Source: an uncultured Oscillospiraceae bacterium (GTDB lineage: Bacteria; Bacillota; Clostridia; Oscillospirales; Acutalibacteraceae). Taken from it: 64,000 nt of DNA. Each line of letters starts with the position of its first letter. The first letter of the stretch is position 1. The notes below the pieces were generated by a model. The model was given only the letters and a program-made list of their open reading frames with translations. It was not told where the DNA came from and made no database searches. The DNA lies in contig URZE01000002.1 in assembly GCA_900552265.1 (NCBI GenBank), forward strand, positions 62,001-126,000, read 5' to 3'. This document shows, one piece after another, positions 43,861 through 53,108 of this stretch. Position numbers and translations under genes: made by a program.

Positions 43861-46800
43861 ATGTCAGATATAAACGCAAAATACAAGGGTGGACAATTAA
43901 CTGAAATAGTAATTGGAGCGATTGCACCTTTTATGGAAAAAATAAAGAGCATAGGAATTAAAAAAAGTATCGAAAATTTAATTCCCGGAACCAATGCCGA
44001 TAAATTTGTTCTTGAAAAAATAAAATATCAACTTTGTAAACGCAGAGGCATCGAACTTGCAGGAGGTCTTGGGAGAGCTGATGTTCAGTACAGACGTGAT
44101 GGAATACAAATTGAATTTTGCGGAATTATAAGGCTTTTTATAAAAAAGATTACAATTACTGATAAACAAATAATAAAATCATTTGATAGCATAATTGCTC
44201 AAATAGAAAAAAAGTATATATCAAATGATAACTATATAACTGATAAAATCGATTCAATTATATACAGTCTTTCGGTTACAGAAATATATAAACCCAAAAC
44301 TTCTGAAGAAAAAACTCTTTATGATTTGGCGATGCTTATTTTGCTTAATTACTATAAATCTTCGGATGATGTTCCTAAATGGATAGAACCGGCACTTGCC
44401 AATATAGGTAAAGGCGAATTTATAATAAAATGGATTGATATTCTTGCGGATTATATATCGGAGGTAATTGCGCAAGTAAGTGAGGGAATATTTTTTGATT
44501 TTAAAGTTACATTTGACTCAGCCTTGATTAGAATGTTTCTCAATAAAAAAACAAATAGAGGACAGATTTCACATCTTTTGGGAATGTTTGATATCAATGT
44601 TAAGGATGTGATTTATAATTTTGCAAAAAATTATGTAAGTCCGAGTTTTATTCGTGGAGCAAGTGAGATTTTAAGAGACATTGCGGGGAATTTTTTAGGA
44701 AATTGCTTTAAATCTTTTGAAAAAAATCTTAAAGGATTCAAGGAAAATATTCCTGACGGACCGTTTAATATCACGGTAAGTTTTGGACAAGACGTATTTT
44801 CAGAAAGAAATTTCAGATGGTTTACTCGTTCAGATATTAAAAATACAGTTTTTGAATATTCATACAGTAAGGATTTTTCACAAAGTATAAAAAGGGAAGT
44901 TGTTTGTAAAAGAGTTCCAAAAACGTGGCCACTTTTGAATCTGGGACTGATTTCGGGGTATGAAGCGGTATATTTGAGCGAATATTCCATTTCAATTAAA
45001 AACCTCGCACCCGGAATCGTTTATTACAGAATTTTATATTCACAAGAAAAAAAGAGTTCAACTTATTGTATTGATATAAAAGATTCACAAAAAGAATTTG
45101 AATTCATGATTTTGGCAGATTCTCAAGGTATGGTGAAGAGTGACTACGAAATTTTTTCCAAAATGTTGAACAGTGCCTCCGAAAAAGAAAAAAATACTGA
45201 TTTTATAATTCATCTGGGAGATTTTGTAGACGACGGTAACAATGAAGAATATTGGAAATGGGTTTTAGAGAGTGAAGTGTGGAGAAAGAAGGTAGCTGTT
45301 GCTCTTAGCGGGAATCATGAAGCTCGAATTAGTGCCACTGCAACAAAAGCAGGAGTAAGCGGTGCGATTTTTGGACATTTCAATTTAGCAAATTTGCCTC
45401 CTCAGAATACCAAAACGGGAGTTTACTATTCTTTTGTATACAACAATGCGACATTCATTGTTCTCAATACAAATGGTATGTCCGAAAGTGGTCTTGATAA
45501 AGAACAGTATCGTTGGGCGCTTGATGTAGCAAAAAAGGCCAAAACCAAATGGAAAATACTTTGCGTGCATAAAGCTCCGTATTCCAACGGACCACACCAT
45601 AAAGATTCAGATGTTAAAAAAATAAAAAGTCAGATTGTTGATTTGGCCTATTACGGCGAAATAGATATTGTTTTGGGAGGTCATGATCACGTTTATGTAA
45701 GAACTCCGTTTATGGTGGAGGGTAAATCGGTTAAATGTGATGTAAAAATTCAAAAAATCAAGAATCATAAAAAAACAATTTTTCTTAATCCCAGAGGAAC
45801 GATATTTATCGTACCTTCAACTTCAGGGGTAAAACATTATAACGGAGATATTTCGGCAGATTTTCCGGTTTGTAAATCATTGAAGATAGTAAATCCTGTT
45901 TATTCGAAGATAAAAATAAATGATGATGAACTGTCTTTTTCGGCATATGAGTTTGAAAGGGAATCAGGTAATTTTTCTGAAATAGATTCATTTTCAGTAT
46001 CAAAAAAAGATATTTCTGAAAAAACTTTTGATGGAAAATTTGTTTCCGAATACATTAATATTATTCCGGATATTCCGAAAATAAATAACAGTAAAATAAT
46101 AGATAAAATCGGGATTCTTTATAATAAACTCGAGTATTCGGAAAAACTTAAGGTTACCAATTACGATAAATTTTTGCATGCGATTCGAATGAACGAAAGT
46201 TATAAAAAGATACAAAGTGCTCAGATAAGAATAGTAAGAAGTCGAAATGAATTTATGGCTGCCGTATCCGATCCGAGCGTCGGTACTATAATTACGGATT
46301 GCAGTGAGATAAAGTTTGAGAATTGTTTTTCCTTAAATGATAAGGTTTACATCGACAGAAATTTGTGTATCACAGGAGAAGCAAAGCTTTCTCACGTGAG
46401 ATTTGTTTTAAAGCAAGGAGTATTTTGTATTGTTTCAGGTAGTGTTTGTATAGATAACACACGCAAACCGTTTTCTGTTTACACTGCAAGAGATATTTTC
46501 GAAATGCACGACAATTCGGTATTGGTGATAGAGAACAACGCTACGTTAAATAACGGTTACGGAACTGGACTACATGGACATGCGGTAAATATATCAGGCG
46601 AAAATGTTTGTATATATCTTAGCAGTTCAGGACACAATTTTGTGAGTAAAGGATTTGTGACTTCTTCCGAAAAAACTTCCAAAGTGTCGATTTGTTCCGG
46701 AAAATACCTTTCTTCGGGAGGATTTTGTACGTTCAGCGTAAACGGAGCACTAAACGTATCGGGAGGATTTGTAAGAAGCGTACGTGGATATGAAAAATCT

Positions 46801-47007
46801 CAAATTTCTATGACCGGTGGGATAATAGGTGAAGAAAATGAACTTAGATATCCTATTCCGATTGAAAGTTTTGGAAAAATAAATATTTGCGGTGGAACTG
46901 TTAAAAGTCGGGAGGGTGTATCGATATATATTCACGGAAAAGATAATATGGATAACTCAAATTTTAACGATTCTATTGATATTGCAGGTAAAATTTTATA
47001 TAATTAG
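43861..47007 (+). CDS. very large metallophosphoesterase (purple acid phosphatase-like) with helical N-terminal and beta-helix C-terminal parts
   Basis: A 1048-residue protein. Residues about 1-300 are helical, of unknown fold and without a signal peptide. About 305-405 resembles the fibronectin-like domain before purple acid phosphatases (FRWFTRSDIKNTVFEYSYS). The metallophosphoesterase domain (about 412-680) shows ILADSQG, GDFVDDGN, GNHE, HKAPYS and GGHDHVYVR, so both metal sites look complete. Residues about 770-1048 are short beta-strand repeats rich in Gly/Ser, Asn and Cys, suggesting a right-handed beta helix. Relatives in Firmicutes are usually secreted; export here needs another route, or the enzyme is cytoplasmic. 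ATG follows AGGAAGAA. Not clearly linked to its neighbours. Confidence 0.85.
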   Translation: MSDINAKYKGGQLTEIVIGAIAPFMEKIKSIGIKKSIENLIPGTNADKFVLEKIKYQLCKRRGIELAGGLGRADVQYRRDGIQIEFCGIIRLFIKKITITDKQIIKSFDSIIAQIEKKYISNDNYITDKIDSIIYSLSVTEIYKPKTSEEKTLYDLAMLILLNYYKSSDDVPKWIEPALANIGKGEFIIKWIDILADYISEVIAQVSEGIFFDFKVTFDSALIRMFLNKKTNRGQISHLLGMFDINVKDVIYNFAKNYVSPSFIRGASEILRDIAGNFLGNCFKSFEKNLKGFKENIPDGPFNITVSFGQDVFSERNFRWFTRSDIKNTVFEYSYSKDFSQSIKREVVCKRVPKTWPLLNLGLISGYEAVYLSEYSISIKNLAPGIVYYRILYSQEKKSSTYCIDIKDSQKEFEFMILADSQGMVKSDYEIFSKMLNSASEKEKNTDFIIHLGDFVDDGNNEEYWKWVLESEVWRKKVAVALSGNHEARISATATKAGVSGAIFGHFNLANLPPQNTKTGVYYSFVYNNATFIVLNTNGMSESGLDKEQYRWALDVAKKAKTKWKILCVHKAPYSNGPHHKDSDVKKIKSQIVDLAYYGEIDIVLGGHDHVYVRTPFMVEGKSVKCDVKIQKIKNHKKTIFLNPRGTIFIVPSTSGVKHYNGDISADFPVCKSLKIVNPVYSKIKINDDELSFSAYEFERESGNFSEIDSFSVSKKDISEKTFDGKFVSEYINIIPDIPKINNSKIIDKIGILYNKLEYSEKLKVTNYDKFLHAIRMNESYKKIQSAQIRIVRSRNEFMAAVSDPSVGTIITDCSEIKFENCFSLNDKVYIDRNLCITGEAKLSHVRFVLKQGVFCIVSGSVCIDNTRKPFSVYTARDIFEMHDNSVLVIENNATLNNGYGTGLHGHAVNISGENVCIYLSSSGHNFVSKGFVTSSEKTSKVSICSGKYLSSGGFCTFSVNGALNVSGGFVRSVRGYEKSQISMTGGIIGEENELRYPIPIESFGKINICGGTVKSREGVSIYIHGKDNMDNSNFNDSIDIAGKILYN

Positions 47008-47010
47008 TTA

Positions 47011-47053
47011 AAGGAGGGAATAGGAACTTTTTGGGATAGTTCCGAATTTTATG
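47011..47053 (+). promoter_or_regulatory. Shine-Dalgarno separated from the vanY start by a hairpin
   Basis: AAGGAGGG (47011-47018) is 32 nt before the ATG at 47051. Between them GGAACT (47023-47028) can pair with AGTTCC (47038-47043). Folding removes 21 nt and leaves an effective spacing of about 11, as described for phage T4 gene 38. No other ribosome-binding site or in-frame start fits. Confidence 0.5.
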
Positions 47054-48010
47054 GATTATTACAGACGCCTTAATGATAGGGACAGAAAAAAGATTAACTT
47101 TTATAAAAAGTTAAAGAAATCTGCAAAAAAGGGTATAAAATGGTGGAGTATATTTTGTGCCATAGTATGCTTGTTTGGAGTAGGTACAATTTTTCTTTAT
47201 AAATTTGTGGATAGTGGTCAAAGTTCTGATTTCGGTCATTGTTTTTCTTCTTTCGGTTTGTGTGCGTCAAAATCCAAAAATTCGGACGATACGGATGGAA
47301 TGAGTGAACTTGCGAAGAAAGAGTTCCAAAGAGAAGATGCAAAAAGTGAGTCAATCGATAATAAAATCACTGAAGAACATAAGGCTGAAGGTGATATTTC
47401 GGAAAATGTCGAACAAGATAATTCATATGATTTTTCTCAATGGAATGAAACATGCTCTCCCGAACAAATAGTGATAAACAAGGATAATCCCATTGCAGAA
47501 AATTGTGTTGTCAAGACGAAAAATTGTCGTGGAAAAGAGATAAATGTTTGTGCATCCGAAGACCTTGAATCTATGATATTAGATGCTAAAAAAGAAGGAA
47601 TAGTTCTTTGGATTTCATCGGGATATCGAGATGTGAATTATCAGACAAAGCTTTTTAATCGACAAATTGAACGTGAAAACTCAAAAGCAGTAATTTCACC
47701 AGAAGAAGCTGCTAAACGTGCGGCCATAGTTGTGGCTAAACCCGGAACAAGTGAACACAATACTGGACTTGCAGTAGATTTTAACGGTGTGGAAGATGAT
47801 TTTTGTAAAACAAAAGAATACAAATGGCTTATGGATAATGCCCATAAGTATGGATTTATAGAAAGATATCAAAAAAAATGGAAGAATTACACAGGAGTTA
47901 TCTATGAACCTTGGCATTTCAGGTATGTTGGAAAAGAACTTGCTCCTAAGGTAAAGGAAAGCGGGCTTTGCCTTGAAAAATACGTGATGGATTATCTTAT
48001 AAAAAAATAA
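47051..48010 (+). CDS. membrane-anchored D-alanyl-D-alanine carboxypeptidase (VanY/M15B)
   Basis: A 319-residue protein with a basic cytoplasmic N-terminus, one membrane segment (about 32-52), an acidic linker and an M15 peptidase domain (about 155-310): SSGYRDVNYQ, the zinc motif SEHNTGLAVDF, and EPWHFRYVG (second His and catalytic Glu). Trims D-Ala from wall stem peptides. The start is supported only through the hairpin-bridged Shine-Dalgarno described for 47011-47053. Confidence 0.92.
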   Translation: MDYYRRLNDRDRKKINFYKKLKKSAKKGIKWWSIFCAIVCLFGVGTIFLYKFVDSGQSSDFGHCFSSFGLCASKSKNSDDTDGMSELAKKEFQREDAKSESIDNKITEEHKAEGDISENVEQDNSYDFSQWNETCSPEQIVINKDNPIAENCVVKTKNCRGKEINVCASEDLESMILDAKKEGIVLWISSGYRDVNYQTKLFNRQIERENSKAVISPEEAAKRAAIVVAKPGTSEHNTGLAVDFNGVEDDFCKTKEYKWLMDNAHKYGFIERYQKKWKNYTGVIYEPWHFRYVGKELAPKVKESGLCLEKYVMDYLIKK

Positions 48011-48031
48011 ATATATCAGAGGTAATTAATT

Positions 48032-49474
48032 ATGAATAGAGTCAGAACGAGATTTGCGCCCAGCCCTACCGGATACATGCATATAGGAAATTTGCGTACT
48101 GCACTTTATGAATATCTGATTGCAAAATCTCAGGGCGGAGACTTTGTTTTGCGTATCGAGGATACCGATAGAAGCAGATATGTTGAAGGTGCAGAAAAAG
48201 TAATATACAATACCTTAAAAGCTGTAGGTCTTAAACATGATGAAGGTCCGGACGTAGGCGGAAGTTATGGACCTTATATTCAGAGCGAACGTAGAGGAGA
48301 ATATATTAAATATGCCCTTGAACTTGTAAAATCCGGAGCGGCATACTATTGTTTTTGTGAAAAAAGTGAAGATAACGAGGGTATTTTTCAATCAGGTCAC
48401 AGTGATAAATGCCGTGACTTGAGTGAATCTGAAGTCAATAAACTTTTGGCTGAAGGAAAGAAATATGTTATAAGGCAGAAAATGCCCAAAGATGGCAGTA
48501 CTTCTTTTGATGACGCTGTATTCAGAACGGTTACGGTTGAAAATAAGGAACTTGAAGATCAGATTCTCATAAAAAGTGACGGATATCCGACATATAATTT
48601 TGCTAACGTAATAGATGACCATGAAATGGCTATAACACATGTTGTACGTGGTTGTGAATATCTTTCTTCTACACCAAAATACAATCTTTTATATAAAGCT
48701 TTCGGCTGGGAAGCGCCCGTATATGTTCATCTTCCGTTGATAATGGGAAAAAATGAAGATGGCACGGTTTCTAAACTTTCCAAGCGTCACGGAGCGGTAA
48801 GTTTTGAAGATTTGACGAATATGGGCTATTTACCCGAAGCAATAATAAATTATATAGCATTTTTGGGATGGTGTCCCGACAGCAATAAAGAAATTTTTTC
48901 TTTATCTGAGTTGACTCAAGAATTTTCGGTTGACAGAATCAGTAAGTCTCCGTCAGTATTTGATTATAAGAAGCTTGATTGGTACAGTGCTGAATATATA
49001 AAAAGTAAAACTCTCGAAGAATTTGAAGAGATGGCTTGGCCGTACATTTCACGTGTAACAGATGATGCGGAAAAATCGAAAAAAATAGCATTGCTTTTGC
49101 AAGGAAGAATTTCAAAACTCGGAGAAATTTCGGATATGATAGATTTTTTTGCTCAAGTTCCGGATTATGACATAGAATTATTTAAAAATAAAAAAAGTAA
49201 AACAACCGTCGAAAGTTCTTTGGAAACATTGATTGCAATGAGAGAAAAATTGGAACACCTTGAATCTTGGAATCATGATACAATACATGATTTACTTGTC
49301 ACCACAGCCGTTGATTCCGGGGTAAAAAACGGTACAGTGATGTGGCCTGTGAGAATTGCGATATCTGGAAAGGCGATGACTCCCGGCGGAGCTGTGGAAA
49401 TATTGGATATTTTGGGAAAAGAGGAGTCCTTAAAACGCATTGACTGTGCCGTAAATAAAATAAAAGAAAATTAA
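48032..49474 (+). CDS. gltX: glutamyl-tRNA synthetase
   Basis: Class I synthetase of 480 residues with PSPTGYMHIGNLRTALYEYL (HIGN), RIEDTDRSRY, and KLSKRHG (KMSKS equivalent), C-terminal helical anticodon domain. ATG follows AGAGG. As glnS follows 13 bp downstream, Gln-tRNA can be made directly, so this enzyme is probably discriminating for tRNA-Glu. Confidence 0.97.
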   Translation: MNRVRTRFAPSPTGYMHIGNLRTALYEYLIAKSQGGDFVLRIEDTDRSRYVEGAEKVIYNTLKAVGLKHDEGPDVGGSYGPYIQSERRGEYIKYALELVKSGAAYYCFCEKSEDNEGIFQSGHSDKCRDLSESEVNKLLAEGKKYVIRQKMPKDGSTSFDDAVFRTVTVENKELEDQILIKSDGYPTYNFANVIDDHEMAITHVVRGCEYLSSTPKYNLLYKAFGWEAPVYVHLPLIMGKNEDGTVSKLSKRHGAVSFEDLTNMGYLPEAIINYIAFLGWCPDSNKEIFSLSELTQEFSVDRISKSPSVFDYKKLDWYSAEYIKSKTLEEFEEMAWPYISRVTDDAEKSKKIALLLQGRISKLGEISDMIDFFAQVPDYDIELFKNKKSKTTVESSLETLIAMREKLEHLESWNHDTIHDLLVTTAVDSGVKNGTVMWPVRIAISGKAMTPGGAVEILDILGKEESLKRIDCAVNKIKEN

Positions 49475-49487
49475 AGGAGTTTTTACT

Positions 49488-51164
49488 ATGCCTGAAGATA
49501 TTACAGCAGAATTGGCGGGAAACTTTGTTTTTGAATCCATAAAAAAGGATATTTCACCTGAAGGAAGATTTGCGGGAAAAACCGTACATACTCGATTTCC
49601 GCCCGAACCTAACGGTTATCTTCATATAGGACATGCAAAAGCGATTTGTATTGATTTCGGTGCTGCGAAAAAATTTGGCGGAATGTGTAACCTTCGTATG
49701 GATGACACAAATCCTTCAAAAGAAGATATAGAATATGTTGATTCAATAAAACAAGACGTAAGATGGCTCGGTTTTGACTGGGATGATAGATTTTACTATG
49801 CTTCCGATTATTTTGATATAATGTTTGAAAATGCCTGTCACTTGATAAAAAATGGTCTGGCATATGTTTGTGAGTTAAGTGCGGAAGAAGTCAAAAAAAA
49901 TAGAGGTGACGCTTCTACTCCTGCGATAAGTCCGTACAGAAACAGGCCGTCTGAAGAAAGTTTAGAACTTTTTATTCGCATGAAGAACGGTGAATTTCCC
50001 GACGGAAAAATGACTCTCAGAGCAAAGATAGACTTAGCTTCCGGAAATTTCAATATGCGTGATCCTGTAATATACAGAATAAATCATAGCATTCATCACA
50101 GAACAGGTAGCAAGTGGTGTATTTATCCTATGTACGATTACGCTCATCCGATAGAAGATGCAGTCGAGGGGATAACACATTCACTTTGTTCGTTGGAATT
50201 CGAAGATCACAGACCTCTTTATGAGTGGGTTATAGATAACAGTATTCTCGAAAACAGGCCTCGTCAGATAGAATTTGCAAGACTAAATATAAATAATACG
50301 GTGATGAGTAAAAGAAAATTAAGAAAACTCGTTGAAGAAGGATTTGTGAGTGGTTGGGATGATCCAAGACTTCCTACTATTTCGGGACTCAGACGTCGTG
50401 GGTATACTCCCGCATCAATTCGTAATTTTTGTGAAAAAATAGGAGTTTCCAAGGTTATAAGTACTGTTGAGTATGCGTTTTTGGAGCATTGTCTTCGTGA
50501 TGATTTAAATGCCAAAGCTCAGCGAGTTATGGCGGTTCTTGAACCGATAAAATTAATCGTTACAAATTACCCGGAAAACAAGACGGAAGAGTTTGAAATT
50601 GAAAACAATCCTAATGACGAAAATGCGGGAAAAAGAAAAATAAGTTTTTCACGTGAACTGTACGTAGATGCTGCAGATTTCATGGAAGAACCGATTAAGA
50701 AATATTTTAGACTTTTCCCTGGAAATGAAGTGCGTCTTAAATCAGCTTACGTAGTCAAATGTACAGGATGCAAAAAAGATGAAAATGGAAAAGTAGTTGA
50801 GATTTACTGTGAATACGACCCCGATTCCAGAGGTGGAAATACATCTGATGGAAGAAAAGTTAAGGGTACGATTCAGTGGGTGGATGCGAAAACAGCAGTA
50901 GATGCGACAGTTAATCTTTATGACAATTTGTTTACCGTTCCGGAGCCTGAAGCTGAGGAAAATTTTATGGATGTTTTGAATAAGAATTCATTAAAAGTGG
51001 TAAAAAATTGTAAAATGGAGAAATATCTGTCAAATGCATCTATTGGAGAATCTTACCAATTTATGAGAATCGGATACTTTTGCCTTGATAAAAACAGTAC
51101 AAAAAAGGATTTGATTTTTAATTTAAGTGTAAATTTAAAAGACAGCTTTAAGAGTAAGTTATAA
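49488..51164 (+). CDS. glnS: glutaminyl-tRNA synthetase
   Basis: Class I synthetase of 558 residues with TRFPPEPNGYLHIGHAK, RMDDTNPSKE, MYDYAHPIEDAVEGITHSLC and VMSKRKLRKL (KMSKS equivalent), and the C-terminal beta-barrel anticodon domains. Bacterial GlnRS is of eukaryotic descent and found in only part of Firmicutes. ATG follows AAAGGAG. Organised in tandem with gltX. Confidence 0.97.
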   Translation: MPEDITAELAGNFVFESIKKDISPEGRFAGKTVHTRFPPEPNGYLHIGHAKAICIDFGAAKKFGGMCNLRMDDTNPSKEDIEYVDSIKQDVRWLGFDWDDRFYYASDYFDIMFENACHLIKNGLAYVCELSAEEVKKNRGDASTPAISPYRNRPSEESLELFIRMKNGEFPDGKMTLRAKIDLASGNFNMRDPVIYRINHSIHHRTGSKWCIYPMYDYAHPIEDAVEGITHSLCSLEFEDHRPLYEWVIDNSILENRPRQIEFARLNINNTVMSKRKLRKLVEEGFVSGWDDPRLPTISGLRRRGYTPASIRNFCEKIGVSKVISTVEYAFLEHCLRDDLNAKAQRVMAVLEPIKLIVTNYPENKTEEFEIENNPNDENAGKRKISFSRELYVDAADFMEEPIKKYFRLFPGNEVRLKSAYVVKCTGCKKDENGKVVEIYCEYDPDSRGGNTSDGRKVKGTIQWVDAKTAVDATVNLYDNLFTVPEPEAEENFMDVLNKNSLKVVKNCKMEKYLSNASIGESYQFMRIGYFCLDKNSTKKDLIFNLSVNLKDSFKSKL

Positions 51165-51197
51165 AAAAATTCACTCGTATAGGTTATATTTATTGCA

Positions 51198-51225
51198 GTT
51201 GACTTATTGTGAATATATGGTATAT
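51198..51225 (+). promoter_or_regulatory. promoter of the LRR protein gene
   Basis: TTGACT (51198-51203), 16-bp spacer, TATATT (51220-51225). About 45 nt before the start codon. Confidence 0.7.
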
Positions 51226-51276
51226 TTAGGTAAGTGTAAATTTACGATTAATAGTTGACTCGGGAGGATTTGTAAG

Positions 51277-52281
51277 ATGTGTAAATTGAAAAAATCGATG
51301 CACTTTGTGTTTATTGTGAGTTTGATTTTGAATGTGTTTTTTAATTGTTCCGCTTTTAGTTGTAGCGCATGTGAATCTGAAAAAGAAACTTCTAAAATTT
51401 TATCTGAACAATCCTCGCCGAATGACTTTGTTATTGATGAAAACGGCTGCCTGACGGCTTATAACGGATACGCTGAAACAGTTGTAATACCTGAAACCGT
51501 TAAAAGTATTTATTTCGGAGTTTTTATGGATAAATCCGAAATAGAGTCGGTATTTTTCCCCGAAGGACTGATTTGCGTTGACGAATATGCTTTTTATGGT
51601 TGTACCGGGATACACGAAATTGTTTTGCCGGAAAGTGTTGAAAAAGTTTCGAGACTTGCTTTTGGAGCTTGTGAAAATATAGAAATTATGTATATAGGTA
51701 AAAACGTAAAATCTTGGGGTGAATTTGCACTTTTGGGTTGCAAAAATCTTTCATATGTTTCGGTGAATGAGGAAAATCCCAATTACACCACATTTGATGG
51801 TGTTCTTTATGATAAAGATTACAGTAAATTGATTTGTTGTCCGAGCGGACGCAGCGGAGAGGTAAATATTCATGAAAATACTGTCACGGTAAATTCTTAT
51901 GCTTTTTTTGAATGTGATAAGGTAGAGAAAGTAACGGCGTCAAATAATTTAAAATATATTGATGAGGCTGCATTTTGCGGATGTAAAAATCTTTCGTGTG
52001 TTAATTGCGGAGAGGGAATAAAAAAAATAAGAGCGGCATGTTTCGAGGATTGTGAATCATTGAAAGAATTTACGGTTGGAAGTAATGTGAATTTGGTTGG
52101 AAACGTTGCTTTTTTCGATTGTCCTTCGTTTTCAAAAATAACTTTTTTAAATCCCAATACCGATATAGGTAAGAAAATTTTTTCAAGAAATCAAAAAGTT
52201 GTAATTTATGGGTACGTAGGTTCAACCGCTGAAAAATATGCGGAAAAATACGGATATGAATTCAAAGATGTGAAATGTTAG
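51277..52281 (+). CDS. secreted BspA-type leucine-rich repeat protein
   Basis: A 334-residue exported protein. The signal region (1 to about 33, VFIVSLILNVFF) ends in a cysteine-rich SAFSCSACES, compatible with a signal peptide or lipobox-like site. About nine BspA/LRR_5 repeats follow, e.g. VDEYAFYGCTGIHEIVLPES, NSYAFFECDKVEKV, IDEAAFCGCKNLSCV. The C-terminus GYVGSTAEKYAEKYGYEF is typical of these proteins. BspA proteins bind host proteins or other cells. CGGGAGG precedes the ATG. Own promoter and terminator. Confidence 0.9.
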   Translation: MCKLKKSMHFVFIVSLILNVFFNCSAFSCSACESEKETSKILSEQSSPNDFVIDENGCLTAYNGYAETVVIPETVKSIYFGVFMDKSEIESVFFPEGLICVDEYAFYGCTGIHEIVLPESVEKVSRLAFGACENIEIMYIGKNVKSWGEFALLGCKNLSYVSVNEENPNYTTFDGVLYDKDYSKLICCPSGRSGEVNIHENTVTVNSYAFFECDKVEKVTASNNLKYIDEAAFCGCKNLSCVNCGEGIKKIRAACFEDCESLKEFTVGSNVNLVGNVAFFDCPSFSKITFLNPNTDIGKKIFSRNQKVVIYGYVGSTAEKYAEKYGYEFKDVKC

Positions 52282-52290
52282 ATTAATTTT

Positions 52291-52315
52291 TGCCGCCAAA
52301 TTGGCGGCAGTTTTT
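52291..52315 (+). terminator. terminator after the LRR gene
   Basis: TGCCGCC (52291-52297) pairs with GGCGGCA (52303-52309), then GTTTTT. Confidence 0.93.
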
Positions 52316-52411
52316 GTGCGAATAAATTAAGTTATAAAAGGTTATAAATTTTTTGATTTTGATGATAAACAATTACTATTTAAAAAATATAATAATAAAA
52401 TTAAAAAAAAC

Positions 52412-52440
52412 TTGATTTTTGCTAAGATATATGGTATGAT
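52412..52440 (+). promoter_or_regulatory. promoter of the S10-spc ribosomal operon
   Basis: TTGATT (52412-52417), 17-bp spacer, TATGAT (52435-52440) with an upstream TGG (extended -10). It gives a leader of about 280 nt before rpsJ. Confidence 0.7.
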
Positions 52441-52446
52441 TTTCAG

Positions 52447-52726
52447 GTACGACTGCAGATGATATGCGTTGAAGCGGGAGGTTGCGACAGAAATGTCGGT
52501 TTTTCCGTGGAGTATGTCCGATTTTAAACCGGGCGAAAGTTTTAAATTGTTTAATTCGAATGTACATAATGTTTTTGTGTGTTTGTTTTAAATAACGTAT
52601 TATACTTTTAAATATCCGGGTTAAACTGCATAGTTTATCCGTTTTTATTTGCCCAAAAATGAAACACCCGGGCAAGTGGATAGTTAGAAGTACGCCCACC
52701 ACTAATTAAGTAAGGAGGCGATTTAA
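52447..52726 (+). promoter_or_regulatory. structured leader of the S10 operon with attenuator-like hairpins
   Basis: The leader has a mini-hairpin CGACA-GAAA-TGTCG followed by GTTTTT (52485-52503), and a terminator-like stem GGTTAAACT / AGTTTATCC (52619-52627 with 52632-52640, one mismatch) followed by GTTTTT (52641-52646). CCGGG just before that stem (52616-52620) can also pair with CCCGG at 52667-52671, an alternative fold. The layout suggests attenuation or ribosomal-protein feedback; the ligand is unknown. Confidence 0.5.
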
Positions 52727-53038
52727 ATGGCAGTCAAAGAAAAAATCAGAATCAGAATCAAAAGCTATGATGCAAAACTTGCTGACGACGCTGCTGGAAA
52801 AGTAGTTCACACAGCTAAGAGAACGGGTTCAAAAGTATCAGGTCCAATACCTTTACCAACCAAAAAGCAAGTCGTAACAATTCTCCGTTCCGTGCACGTT
52901 AACAAAGACAGTCGTGAGCAATTTGAGATGAGAATTCACAAAAGACTTGTGGACATCTTAAAGCCATCAAACAAAACTGTAGATTCTCTGATGAACCTTG
53001 AACTCCCTGCAGGTGTTGAAATAGAAATTAAACTCTAA
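52727..53038 (+). CDS. rpsJ: 30S ribosomal protein S10
   Basis: 103 residues; KIRIRIKSYDAKLADDAA, GPIPLPTKKQ and the VHVNKDSREQFEMRIHKRL region identify S10, which sits in the 30S head and, as NusE, in antitermination. AAGGAGG precedes the ATG. First gene of the operon. Confidence 0.99.
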   Translation: MAVKEKIRIRIKSYDAKLADDAAGKVVHTAKRTGSKVSGPIPLPTKKQVVTILRSVHVNKDSREQFEMRIHKRLVDILKPSNKTVDSLMNLELPAGVEIEIKL

Positions 53039-53108
53039 TTCAACGAACATGCACTCGGGGTCATGTTGGCGTTAATCGTCAACCAATAACCTAAATAGGA
53101 GGAAGAAA

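Noticed and set aside
49040..50660. Further parS-like sites in gltX and glnS
   Set aside because: TTTCACGTG occurs but with several mismatches in the outer bases, within conserved coding sequence; chance is likely.
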